Assembly (NCBI GenBank): GCA_019314375.1
Contig: JAFCZJ010000046.1
Coordinates: forward strand, 1-48,778
Length of the DNA: 48,778 nt
Direction: 5' to 3'
DNA from: Deltaproteobacteria bacterium
GTDB taxonomy: Bacteria; Myxococcota; B64-G9
The first letter of the stretch is position 1; the number at the start of each line of letters is the position of its first letter. Positions 17,915 to 25,672 of the stretch are shown one piece after another. Below the pieces are notes generated by a model, which saw nothing but the letters and a program-made list of their open reading frames with translations, was not told where the DNA came from and ran no database searches. Position numbers and translations under genes: made by a program.

Positions 17915-18889
17915 ATGCGCCTGTTCCAGAAAATGCTCCTGTGGTTGTTCGCCTTAATAATGCCGCTCACCATCGCCGCCTGCTACGGCACTCAGTTCGA
18001 CTACGAATGCTCCGGCGAGATCACCGACCGTTACTGCGACGGCTATGGGAATTGCTACGAATGTGATCCATGTGGCAGATGCCAGGCCCTGCCCGACACC
18101 GATTGTTTCGACGTCAGCGATTGCCTGCAAGGGGAGGTCTGCGAAAGCGGGCACTGCCTACCCGATCCGGCCCTTCAACCCACGGGCTGCAGCCAGCACA
18201 GCGACTGCCCGGAAGGTGAAATCTGTGCCGAGGGTGATTGCAAACCAAGCGCCCCAAGCGGAAGTACCTGCCAAATCGCTGAAGACTGCCCCGGCGCACA
18301 AGTCTGCCTCGACCAGGTCTGCACCTGGCTCTGCGCCATGAACTCAGACTGCCCCGAGGACATGGCTTGCGTCGATCACAAATGCAGGCCAATCCCGGAA
18401 AGCACTTGCACAAGTGCCGCCGATTGCCCTGACGATCAGCACTGCATCGACGCCCGCTGCCGAAGCCTCTGCGGTTCGGACACCGACTGCCCCGTGGGTG
18501 AGCTTTGTCGGGACAACCTCTGCCAGGCCCGTCCCGAACCCGAGCCCGAATGCATTCGAGACGCTGAATGCGAAGACGGTCGCCTATGCATCGATGCCCG
18601 CTGCCGGGATCTTTGCCAGTCCGACGAAGATTGCTCAGAGACCGCCTTCTGTGACTGCGGTATTTGTCGGGACCAGGATGAAATTCCTCCCGAATGCCGC
18701 TTCAACGCCGACTGCGAAGCCGGGGCCGAATGCGTGGACAGTCAATGCCGAATACCCTGCTGCGAAGACACGGAATGCGCCGCCCATGAAATTTGCCAAG
18801 CCGGCTATTGCCATGATCCGGCCGCCTGCACCTGCGACGTGGACTGCCCGGAAGGCCAAAGCTGCCAGGACGGTCGCTGCCAATCATGA
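17915..18889 (+). CDS. C-Y-G lipoprotein B, cysteine-rich repeats
   Basis: The product has 324 residues from ATG 17915, with GGAGG upstream. The frame stays open further upstream but without a signal peptide. The signal peptide ends I-A-A-C-Y-G (Cys23) and is a near copy of that of the lipoprotein at 16466, including Gln27, Tyr30, Ser33 and Gly34. The mature part is about nine cysteine modules of the form D-C-P-x-G-x-x-C-x-x-x-x-C, like those in the lipoprotein at the left edge. A sigma-54 promoter lies 36 nt upstream. It probably sits on the cell surface and may be a target of the radical SAM enzyme at 21104. That link is inferred from the shared leader and promoter type. Confidence 0.85.
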   Translation: MRLFQKMLLWLFALIMPLTIAACYGTQFDYECSGEITDRYCDGYGNCYECDPCGRCQALPDTDCFDVSDCLQGEVCESGHCLPDPALQPTGCSQHSDCPEGEICAEGDCKPSAPSGSTCQIAEDCPGAQVCLDQVCTWLCAMNSDCPEDMACVDHKCRPIPESTCTSAADCPDDQHCIDARCRSLCGSDTDCPVGELCRDNLCQARPEPEPECIRDAECEDGRLCIDARCRDLCQSDEDCSETAFCDCGICRDQDEIPPECRFNADCEAGAECVDSQCRIPCCEDTECAAHEICQAGYCHDPAACTCDVDCPEGQSCQDGRCQS

Positions 18890-19034
18890 AGGGGTAGTAT
18901 CGTGAAAAATAGTCACAGTCCCACCACATCCAATCTGGAACAATCCATGCGGCCATTCATGCCTTAGCCAGACTGGAACACCCCTAAAGCCTTGAAACAA
19001 CTACTCGCTGCAAGATCCCGGTCCCCTTCCGACT

Positions 19035-19050
19035 TGGCAAGGTCCTTGCG
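19035..19050 (+). promoter_or_regulatory. Sigma-54 (-24/-12) promoter of the low-complexity exported protein
   Basis: TGGCAAG-GTCC-TTGCG keeps the invariant GG and GC at exact spacing and differs from the consensus at two positions. Transcription would start near 19062, ahead of GGAGG and the ATG at 19078. Confidence 0.65.
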
Positions 19051-19077
19051 ATGTATAGAGAAAAGAATGGAGGCGTC

Positions 19078-20106
19078 ATGCGAGGACTCACCCTGGCTAT
19101 TTTGTTTCTCCTCAGCCTGCCGAAAGATCTCCAAGCCGGCGTGGACGCCCCGGGAGGCCTGAGTTTCGAATTCGGCGCGGAAACCAGCGAAGCCTGCGCA
19201 GACCTCTCCGGAGTCGAGGACAGCTTCACGGAAACAAGCTGGTCCGAAGCCTATTTTTCTTCCGACGCCTCACAATTCGGCGAGCAGGGTGTGCTCATCT
19301 GGGCCGGTTTCGCCTTGGAGGGTCCGGATGGACTGCGCCACGCCACCCTGCTGCTGGACCTGGATCCCGAATCACAAACCTCGGACAATCGCCTGCCGGC
19401 CTCTGAATGGACCCTGCGTTATTCAGAACATCGAGGGGATCAACTTCTCTTCGAGGCCGACTTCATCACCGGCGAGGTGGGCATCTTCAGTTATCGCTCC
19501 GGCGAAGACGACGAGGGGGGTATCAATGGCTGGTTCAACTTACTCATCACCGACAGCCAGGCACAGGGGCCCGGTTGCCGCATGCTCTTGAAGGGTCGCT
19601 TTGGTGCCCAAACCAGCGAATCCGTCGGGTCGGCGGGCGGTGAAGGAACGTGGACGGAAGCCGACAGCACGGACCGTGGCTGCGACTCCTCGGGCACGGA
19701 CGCGGTCTGGTTCGGCTGCGAGGCCGTGGCCGAGGACGACGGCTACGAAGACAGCGGTTGCGGCGGCTACGAAAACGACGGATCGGGCTGGGCGACCGAA
19801 GATACGAGCTCGGAGAGCTCCGGCTGCGAAGGCGACGGCTACGATTCCTCGGACACCTACGACAGCAGCGGATCAGCCAGCTGCGAAAGCGACGGCTATG
19901 ATAGCAATGACAGCTGGGGTTCGGATTCGGACAGCGCCGATTGCGCCGGTGACGCCGAAGCCGCCGTCCCCATGCTGCGCCCCGTCCACAGAAAAAGCCA
20001 AAAAAAATCCGATCCACTCAGGGGCCTGCTGCGCTTTTTCCCCGAACTGACGGCCGGGCTTTTCATCGCCCTCATGAAGCGCCGTCAGCGTCGCCGCTAC
20101 CGGTGA
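19078..20106 (+). CDS. Exported protein with Ser/Asp/Gly/Cys-rich domain and basic tail, no known family
   Basis: The product has 342 residues from ATG 19078 (GGAGG at 5-6 nt; an upstream ATG at 19051 is rejected). A signal peptide covers residues 1-20. A beta-rich region with two or three Cys follows to about residue 190, then a low-complexity stretch (about 195-295). That stretch is made of G-C-x-x-D-G-Y-[D/E]-S/D units with regularly placed cysteines. The C-terminus has a hydrophobic segment and K-R-R-Q-R-R-R-Y-R, resembling a sorting or membrane-anchor tail. I recognise no family. It overlaps the convergent SUMF1-like gene by 10 bp. The sigma-54 promoter ties it to the neighbouring radical SAM/lipoprotein genes. 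Confidence 0.78.
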   Translation: MRGLTLAILFLLSLPKDLQAGVDAPGGLSFEFGAETSEACADLSGVEDSFTETSWSEAYFSSDASQFGEQGVLIWAGFALEGPDGLRHATLLLDLDPESQTSDNRLPASEWTLRYSEHRGDQLLFEADFITGEVGIFSYRSGEDDEGGINGWFNLLITDSQAQGPGCRMLLKGRFGAQTSESVGSAGGEGTWTEADSTDRGCDSSGTDAVWFGCEAVAEDDGYEDSGCGGYENDGSGWATEDTSSESSGCEGDGYDSSDTYDSSGSASCESDGYDSNDSWGSDSDSADCAGDAEAAVPMLRPVHRKSQKKSDPLRGLLRFFPELTAGLFIALMKRRQRRRYR

Positions 20107-21008
20107 AGATCAGCAGCGCAGCGGAAGCCCATGGCGGGATCCCGCGCCCAAGGAACGCAGTCCGCCCGATTGGCACATCGGGCCCTTTGGGCGTTGGTGG
20201 TCCAGGAACCACCCCGAATCACCGGTGTTTCACCACGCGCCTTGGCCGCCAAGCCTAAGTCCTGGTTTCCGGGATACGGCAAGTAGGCAGTCTTGGTCCA
20301 TTCCCAAACATTTCCAGCCATATCCAGTGCACCCACTGCGCTGCGCCCCGCCGGATAACTCCCCACCGCCGCGGTGGCGACATGACCATCCAAATAGTCC
20401 GCAATGACCTCCAGGTTTACTTCCTGCTTGGCAAAATTCGCATCCGCCAAATTGGCCATCGGCTCATCCTGGGCCCCAGGCTCTGCGTCCCCCCAGGGAT
20501 ATCGCCGAAAGCTCAATCCCCTGGCGGCCCGCTCCCATTCTTTCTCCGAGGGCAGTCGCCCCCCCAACCAACGACAATAATGGCGTGCTTCAATCCAAGT
20601 CACGCAGTTCATCGGATGCTTTTCTCGCCCCGACTCCTTCCAGTTGCAGTATTCGGACGGTCGAGGTGGCCCCTTGCCCTTGGGCCTGCTCAATTTGACG
20701 CTATCGGCTTTGCAAGCGCCCGCGACCACACAGGCGGCATACTGCTCCACCGTCACCTCAGTCTCATCAATGCGGTACCCGTCCACCCAGGTCATCCGCC
20801 CTGGAATTTCATCCGCCTCGCATCTTGGGTCCCCAGGCGTCTCGCAACCCATCCAGGTCCACCAACCGTCCACCCGAATTTGCTTCGAAGGCTTGACGCC
20901 CTCTTCGGGGGCCGGCACCGAAGGAGGAGCAAAGTCCTCCATGCGACAACCCGCCAACAAGAACAGAAGACCCAAAGATGCCCATCTCGAGAATCGGCTC
21001 AAACGCAT
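20097..21008 (-). CDS. SUMF1/formylglycine-generating-enzyme-type lipoprotein
   Basis: The product has 303 residues from ATG 21008, with a lipobox ending L-L-A-G-C (Cys21). The frame stays open upstream to 21092, but the signal peptide fixes the start. The FGE-sulfatase fold is evident: E-V-T-V-E-Q-Y, P-M-N-C-V-T-W-I-E-A, R-L-P-S-E-K-E-W-E-R-A-A-R, G-N-V-W-E-W and R-G-G-S-W, then R-A-R-C-A-N-R-A-D-C..G-F-R-C-A. Whether it is a true formylglycine generator or a structural homologue cannot be told from this; many myxobacterial copies are lipoproteins of unknown role. It is divergent from the radical SAM gene with 95 bp between them. Confidence 0.9.
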   Translation of the reverse strand: MRLSRFSRWASLGLLFLLAGCRMEDFAPPSVPAPEEGVKPSKQIRVDGWWTWMGCETPGDPRCEADEIPGRMTWVDGYRIDETEVTVEQYAACVVAGACKADSVKLSRPKGKGPPRPSEYCNWKESGREKHPMNCVTWIEARHYCRWLGGRLPSEKEWERAARGLSFRRYPWGDAEPGAQDEPMANLADANFAKQEVNLEVIADYLDGHVATAAVGSYPAGRSAVGALDMAGNVWEWTKTAYLPYPGNQDLGLAAKARGETPVIRGGSWTTNAQRARCANRADCVPWARDPAMGFRCAADLHR

Positions 21009-21014
21009 GGGTCC

Positions 21015-21043
21015 ATTGTATGCCCAAGGAACCCTGGATCCAA
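21015..21043 (-). promoter_or_regulatory. Possible promoter of the SUMF1-like gene (leaderless)
   Basis: On the minus strand TTGGAT, a 17-bp spacer and TACAAT lead to a predicted start at or next to the ATG at 21008. No Shine-Dalgarno is present, so a leaderless transcript would fit. The -35 match is weak. Confidence 0.35.
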
Positions 21044-21046
21044 ATC

Positions 21047-21062
21047 TGGCATGTGCCTTGCT
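21047..21062 (+). promoter_or_regulatory. Sigma-54 (-24/-12) promoter of the radical SAM gene
   Basis: TGGCATG-TGCC-TTGCT fits the sigma-54 consensus with exact GG-N10-GC spacing and matches the element at 17864 at all 12 specified positions. The predicted start near 21074 leaves about 30 nt before the ATG at 21104, with AAGGAG in between. A 6-bp inverted repeat (CTTGAT..ATCAAG, 21061-21080) overlaps the start region. Confidence 0.75.
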
Positions 21063-21103
21063 TGATAGTCTGACATCAAGGACACTGAACAAAGGAGAGT
21101 CCC

Positions 21104-22204
21104 ATGCCCAACCTGCGCCGCTTGCTATATCCAGCCTATCGAAAACTTGAAACCAACGTGCATCCCTTGCGCTACTTGTTCTTAGAGATCACGCAGGTCT
21201 GCAACTTGAACTGCCGCCACTGCGGCTCCGACTGCGGCCGGAACACGCAGTTGGACGAGTTGGATACGGAAGACTGGCTGCGCTTTTTCTCATATTTGGC
21301 CGAGCACTTCGACCGGCGCAAGCTGGCCGTCGTCATCACCGGCGGCGAGCCCCTCTGCCACCCCGAATGGGATCGCCTACTGAACGGATTGAAAGAACAT
21401 GGCCTGGCCTGGGGCATGGTGACCAACGGCTATGACTTGACCGAGGGCGCGGTGAAAAAACTCACAGCCCACAACTTGAACTCGGTCACCGTGAGCTTGG
21501 ACGGACTGAAAAAAAACCACGACTGGTTGCGGGGGAAAAAAGGCTCCTTCGATCGGGCCGTCCGCGGATTGAAACACTTGGCTTCAGCCCGCATTCCCTT
21601 TTTCGACGTGGTGACCTGCGTCAACCCACGCAACCTCGATGAGCTGCCCGAAATCATGCGTCTGCTCAAGCAGGTGGGCGTGCCCCGATGGCGCCTGTTT
21701 TCCATTTTCCCCAAAGGTCGCGCGGCCGGAGACAGCGATCTCTTGTTGGACAAAGAAGGATTCGTCGCCATGCTGGACTTCATCCGGCAGGCCAAAGAAG
21801 AACACAAGGACCAAGACTTCGACCTGAACTTTTCCTGCGAGGGCTACCTGCCCAAAGAATGGGAATCCAAAGTGCGCGAGGAGCCCTATTTTTGCCGGGC
21901 GGGCATCAGCATCGGCTCGGTGCTTTGCGACGGGGCGATCTCTGCCTGCCCCAACATCTCCCGCAGCTTGGTCCAGGGCAACATCCGCAAAGATGACTTC
22001 AAAACAATCTGGGAAAAACGATTCCAGCCCTTCCGGGACAGGCGCTGGCTCAAAAAGGGCCCCTGCGCCGACTGCAAACTCTTCAATCGCTGCCAGGGAA
22101 ACAGCCTGCATCTATATGACGACGAAATGGGTCACACGGCCTTATGCACCCACCGGCTACTCAGCGATCCGGAGATCAAAACCGCCGCCGATTCCGTCTG
22201 CTAA
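21104..22204 (+). CDS. Radical SAM/SPASM peptide-modifying-type enzyme
   Basis: The product has 366 residues. The radical SAM motif C-x3-C-x2-C is complete (Cys33, Cys37, Cys40), binding the 4Fe-4S cluster that cleaves S-adenosylmethionine. G-G-E-P follows near residue 87. The C-terminal part (about 260-355) has seven or more Cys in SPASM arrangement (C-R-A-G..V-L-C-D-G..S-A-C-P-N..C-A-D-C..C-Q-G-N..L-C), expected to hold auxiliary clusters. SPASM enzymes commonly modify ribosomally made peptides or proteins. The nearby C-Y-G lipoproteins (16466, 17915) are candidate partners, as in rSAM/lipoprotein systems (TIGR04133-type, from memory). The start has AAGGAG at 7 nt. The gene overlaps the convergent aldehyde dehydrogenase stop by 4 bp. 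Confidence 0.92.
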   Translation: MPNLRRLLYPAYRKLETNVHPLRYLFLEITQVCNLNCRHCGSDCGRNTQLDELDTEDWLRFFSYLAEHFDRRKLAVVITGGEPLCHPEWDRLLNGLKEHGLAWGMVTNGYDLTEGAVKKLTAHNLNSVTVSLDGLKKNHDWLRGKKGSFDRAVRGLKHLASARIPFFDVVTCVNPRNLDELPEIMRLLKQVGVPRWRLFSIFPKGRAAGDSDLLLDKEGFVAMLDFIRQAKEEHKDQDFDLNFSCEGYLPKEWESKVREEPYFCRAGISIGSVLCDGAISACPNISRSLVQGNIRKDDFKTIWEKRFQPFRDRRWLKKGPCADCKLFNRCQGNSLHLYDDEMGHTALCTHRLLSDPEIKTAADSVC

Positions 22205-23775
22205 GATTCGCCCCCCGCACCGAATCCTTTCTTCCTCTCTACATCCGCTTCCCTGTTGATCTTGTTCAAACGCTTTAACGGGCCCAATGCCTTGAGCAAG
22301 TGGTTGTTCAGCAGCAGTCGAAAAGCTTCCAGGACCTCGTCGTACTTCTTTTCGTAAGGGAACCAAAAAGGCTCACTATTGGCCTTGTCCTTGCCCACCA
22401 TGATGGCCTTCTGGTTTGTGAAGGCCAAAAGCCCCTCCGGGCCGTGATATCGGCCGAAACCCGAGGATTTGACCCCGCCGAAAGGTATGGCCGGATTGCC
22501 CACCGAGGTGATGACATCGTTGACCATGACCTGGCCGCATTCCAGGCGGCTGGCGATGGCAAGGCCCCGCTTCAGATCCGAGGTCCAGACCGAACCGGTC
22601 AAACCATACTGGTGATCGTTGGCCATGCGCACGGCCTCGTCCACGTCGGCGACCTTGATCACTGGCAGGACCGGACCGAAGGTCTCTTCGCGGTAAACCG
22701 CCATGTCCGGCTTGACGCCGGTGAGCACCGTGGGCATATAGAACTGCCCTTTTCGATCAAGCCGCTCTCCGCCCACCAGCACTTTCGCCCCAGCGGACTT
22801 GGCCTGCTCTATTTGTGCCTCCACGGTTTCGAGTTGTTGAGGAAAGGTCAAGGGACCCACATCGGCCTTCTCGTCGGGGCCGCCGACCCGCACCGCCTCC
22901 ACCTCGACCTTGAGCAACTCGATGAAGCGATCGTAGACCGAGGCCTCGACAAAGATGCGTTCGACCGAAGTGCATACCTGCCCACAGTTGAGCAAGCCAC
23001 CCCAGACCGCACCTTTGGCCGCCCTTTTCAGATTGGCGTCGGCGCAGATGATCATGGCGTCTTTGCCGCCCAGCTCAAGCTCTACCGGTATGGGCTTTTT
23101 GGCGGCCGCGGCCATGACCTTGCGACCGGTTGCGACCGAGCCGGTGAAGAAGACTTTGTCGATGTCCGCTTCCACCAACGCCGCGCCGGTGCCGCCGTCG
23201 CCCTGGATCACCTCCACGGTGCCTTCCGGCACATCGATGGCGGCAAAAAGCTCACGGACGATCTCTCCGGTGATGGGTGTAACCTCGGAGGGTTTCAGCA
23301 CCACCGTGTTGCCGCCGATCAGCGCCGAGATGATGGGGATCATGGAGAGCTGAAAAGGGAAATTCCAGGGCGAAATAACGCCGATGACGCCCATGGGAAA
23401 ATGCTCCACGTAACTCTTCTTGCCCTGGAAAACCAAGGGTGTCTTGACCTTGCGCCGAGACAAAACCCTGGGTGCCAGTTTGCGGTAATGCCCAAGAAAC
23501 AATGGCACGCTCATCAGCTCGGTCAGCAAGGAGTCCACCAGGGGCTTGCCCGTGTCCTCGCTAATGCGCCGCGCAAATTCTTCACCCTTTCTCAAAATCT
23601 CAGACTGCAGGCCGGCCAGGGCGTCCATTCTGGTGCGAAGACTCATTTGGCTCCAAAGCAAAAAAGCCCCACGAGCCCGAGCCACGGCTTGTGAGACGTG
23701 CTCCGGGCTGGAGATGGGAAATTCGCCTATTTTTTCGCCGGTGACCGGGTTGGTCTTGATGATCATGTCGCCCAT
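22201..23775 (-). CDS. NAD(P)-dependent aldehyde dehydrogenase
   Basis: This enzyme oxidises an aldehyde to the acid. The product has 524 residues from ATG 23775, which follows AAGGAGG. The frame stays open to 23883, but that part lacks family similarity. Landmarks in order are P-W-N-F-P (oxyanion Asn), K-P-S-E-V-T-P (cofactor Lys), F-T-G-S-V-A-T-G, E-L-G-G-K-D (general-base Glu), G-Q-V-C-T-S (catalytic Cys) and E-E-T-F-G-P-V near the end. A C-terminal extension of about 50 charged residues goes beyond the usual family end. Substrate not assignable; succinate-semialdehyde or long-chain aldehydes are possible. Confidence 0.95.
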   Translation of the reverse strand: MGDMIIKTNPVTGEKIGEFPISSPEHVSQAVARARGAFLLWSQMSLRTRMDALAGLQSEILRKGEEFARRISEDTGKPLVDSLLTELMSVPLFLGHYRKLAPRVLSRRKVKTPLVFQGKKSYVEHFPMGVIGVISPWNFPFQLSMIPIISALIGGNTVVLKPSEVTPITGEIVRELFAAIDVPEGTVEVIQGDGGTGAALVEADIDKVFFTGSVATGRKVMAAAAKKPIPVELELGGKDAMIICADANLKRAAKGAVWGGLLNCGQVCTSVERIFVEASVYDRFIELLKVEVEAVRVGGPDEKADVGPLTFPQQLETVEAQIEQAKSAGAKVLVGGERLDRKGQFYMPTVLTGVKPDMAVYREETFGPVLPVIKVADVDEAVRMANDHQYGLTGSVWTSDLKRGLAIASRLECGQVMVNDVITSVGNPAIPFGGVKSSGFGRYHGPEGLLAFTNQKAIMVGKDKANSEPFWFPYEKKYDEVLEAFRLLLNNHLLKALGPLKRLNKINREADVERKKGFGAGGES

Positions 23776-23842
23776 GGCAAAACCTCCTTGAAGCCACAGC
23801 CTACCCCAATACTCCCTCTTAAAAAAAGGGTCGAAAAAGAGA

Positions 23843-23871
23843 CTGGCAAAGACGACACGCTGGGCTATGAT
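23843..23871 (+). promoter_or_regulatory. Sigma-70-type promoter of the membrane protein/thpR unit
   Basis: CTGGCA, a 17-bp spacer and TATGAT give a good housekeeping promoter. Its -10 box overlaps the first ATG of the downstream frame (23867). That ATG therefore cannot be the start, and translation is placed at GTG 23894 behind AAGGGGG. Confidence 0.6.
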
Positions 23872-23893
23872 AAGGGGACCCAAGGGGGCATTC

Positions 23894-24988
23894 GTGTTGA
23901 TTCAAGACGCCCAAGACGACCAGGAAGTCACGTTTAACCAAATTGAGCCCTGGCCCGCCTTCACCCGCTGGGTCGTGCTGTCTTGCCTGGGCTATCTCGT
24001 CGGCGCCTGGAGCGGCGATCACCTGGGGATACTCTTCGAGGGCATTTGGAATCCCGGTGCCTTCGGGGTGCGCGGCTTGATGCTGGGTGCATGCATGGGC
24101 GCGGCCCAGGCCTGGATGCTCAAGGACCATATGCGTGGCGCTCTGGGGTGGTTCGGTGTCACCGCCATCGCCCTGACCCTGGTGGGCTTTTCCCATCATT
24201 TCGCTCAGATCTACCTGCCTCGCTTCGGCATCGTGGAAACCGTCATATTTTCCATGCAGGGGGCCTTCGTGGGCCTTCTTCAATATCTGGTCATCCGGCG
24301 CAAGCTTAGGCCCAGCCTGTGGTGGGTCGGTGTCATGGCTTTCGCCTACCTGGTGATGAACCTGATTCTGCGCATGGTCATGCTGTTCTTCCCGGTGGAT
24401 CAAGTCATGTGGTTTACCCAGGCCCTTTCTTTGGCCGCCGTCAGCGGCTACGGCATCCTGTTGGTGCTGGAGCATCTACCGCCCGAATCGCGGGTCGAGA
24501 CCGAAGAGAATCGCTTCCGCTCGATTCGAACCACCGAGGATCAGAGCGTGCAAACCGCGCGTGCGGTGCCCGACATCACGCCCCAGGACAAAACCCATGA
24601 TCCGGACGCCCCGCCGGAGCACCTGCTCGTCAGCAAGCGCGGCATCAAGCTCAAGTCCACCTACGACAAGCAAATCGTAGCCTTCTCCTATAAATTCCCG
24701 TTGCCCAACCGCCCCCGTGCCGCTCGTTTGCGGGTGGTCTACTCAGGCATGTCGCGCGGCACGCAAGCGCAGTTCCGACAACATGTACAGCTCAACGAAA
24801 AACTCCTCTTCGAGTTGCACCCCCGTGCGCCGGAGTTGGAACAGGCCGCCGAGTACACGGGCGATATCCCCGTGGAGCTCTTCGGCAAGAAAAACGAACT
24901 CTACTTTGTCAGCCGGGCCATCGACGACAACGCCCAGCGCGACAATCCCTTCCGGCTGCACGCTGCACTCATTGAGTTCGATTGGTAA
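23894..24988 (+). CDS. Polytopic membrane protein with soluble C-terminal domain
   Basis: The product is about 364 residues. The N-terminal 200 residues hold six or so hydrophobic helices. A charged linker (about 205-255) follows, and the last 110 residues form a soluble, probably beta-rich domain. I recognise no family for either half. The GTG at 23894 is preferred over ATG 23867, because a -10 box overlaps the latter and AAGGGGG lies 5 nt before the GTG. One nucleotide separates it from thpR, so the two are co-transcribed. The adjacency to thpR-recA may be positional only. Confidence 0.78.
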   Translation: MLIQDAQDDQEVTFNQIEPWPAFTRWVVLSCLGYLVGAWSGDHLGILFEGIWNPGAFGVRGLMLGACMGAAQAWMLKDHMRGALGWFGVTAIALTLVGFSHHFAQIYLPRFGIVETVIFSMQGAFVGLLQYLVIRRKLRPSLWWVGVMAFAYLVMNLILRMVMLFFPVDQVMWFTQALSLAAVSGYGILLVLEHLPPESRVETEENRFRSIRTTEDQSVQTARAVPDITPQDKTHDPDAPPEHLLVSKRGIKLKSTYDKQIVAFSYKFPLPNRPRAARLRVVYSGMSRGTQAQFRQHVQLNEKLLFELHPRAPELEQAAEYTGDIPVELFGKKNELYFVSRAIDDNAQRDNPFRLHAALIEFDW

Positions 24989-24989
24989 C

Positions 24990-25574
24990 ATGACCGAAAA
25001 GAAACGCATGTTCATCGCGGTCAATTTTCCTGAACAGCTGCAGGAGGCGGTCGAGCGTTTTGCCCTTAAGCTCCGTCGCAAGCTGGACCCGGATGCACGC
25101 AGCTTCAAATGGGTACCGCCCCGCAACATTCACCTGACCCTGCAGTTTCTGGGCGATGTGGACGTGGGGCTTTTGCCCAAACTGGCCGGCGGCTTGACGG
25201 GGGCTTTCTCCGACATCCCAGCATTCACCGTACAAATAGCCGGCTGTGGTGCCTTCCCTTCCCCGCTCAGGCCACGCATCATTTGGGCCGGCATGCGGCA
25301 TGGGGCGGACGGGTTCCGGGCCCTGCACTCGTCTGCCTTGCAAGTCACGGAGGGTTTTGGCTTTGAACCCGAATCCCGTCCATTCAAGGCCCACGTGACC
25401 CTGGCACGCCTGCGCAGAGAAAAACAAGCACCTGATATTCGTGAAGAAATCGAAAAACGTAGCCAGGAGGTCGTCGGGGAATGTCAGATCGAGAGGGTAG
25501 TCTTGATGGCAAGTGAGCTCAAACCCAAAGGACCCATCTACTCGGTACTTGACAGCTTTGACCTGGGCAACTAG
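24990..25574 (+). CDS. thpR: RNA 2',3'-cyclic phosphodiesterase (2H family)
   Basis: The product has 194 residues, the usual length for ThpR (formerly LigT), which hydrolyses 2',3'-cyclic phosphate ends of RNA in the cytosol. Both catalytic H-x-T motifs are present: H-L-T at His48 and H-V-T at His135, each in its conserved setting (N-I-H-L-T-L-Q-F-L-G and H-V-T-L-A-R). The N-terminal M-F-I-A-V-N-F-P is typical. Lying upstream of recA is common in many bacteria. The recA promoter is embedded in its last codons. Confidence 0.93.
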   Translation: MTEKKRMFIAVNFPEQLQEAVERFALKLRRKLDPDARSFKWVPPRNIHLTLQFLGDVDVGLLPKLAGGLTGAFSDIPAFTVQIAGCGAFPSPLRPRIIWAGMRHGADGFRALHSSALQVTEGFGFEPESRPFKAHVTLARLRREKQAPDIREEIEKRSQEVVGECQIERVVLMASELKPKGPIYSVLDSFDLGN

Positions 25575-25577
25575 GAT
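25549..25577 (+). promoter_or_regulatory. recA promoter
   Basis: A perfect TTGACA, a 17-bp spacer and TAGGAT form a strong sigma-70-like promoter at the end of thpR. The predicted start is near 25584, inside the candidate LexA box, about 90 nt before the recA ATG. Confidence 0.7.
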
Positions 25578-25594
25578 ACTGAACAAATGAACAG
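25578..25594 (-). promoter_or_regulatory. Candidate LexA (SOS) box over the recA transcription start
   Basis: Read on the minus strand the site is CTGTTCATTTGTTCAGT. It matches 15 of 17 positions of the Myxococcus LexA motif as I recall it (CTRHAMRYBYGTTCAGS). It directly follows the -10 box, where a repressor would block initiation. It also contains two GTTC half-sites in direct orientation. Confidence 0.55.
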
Positions 25595-25672
25595 GCCTAA
25601 CCCAGCAAACCCGATTCCCAAGTCCTGGACCCCGAGCGGCCAGGCGACCCCATGAAGAGGAGGGGCAGTCAT

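Noticed and set aside
22300..23694. Plus-strand frame of 464 codons
   Set aside because: Antisense shadow of the aldehyde dehydrogenase gene in GC-rich DNA.
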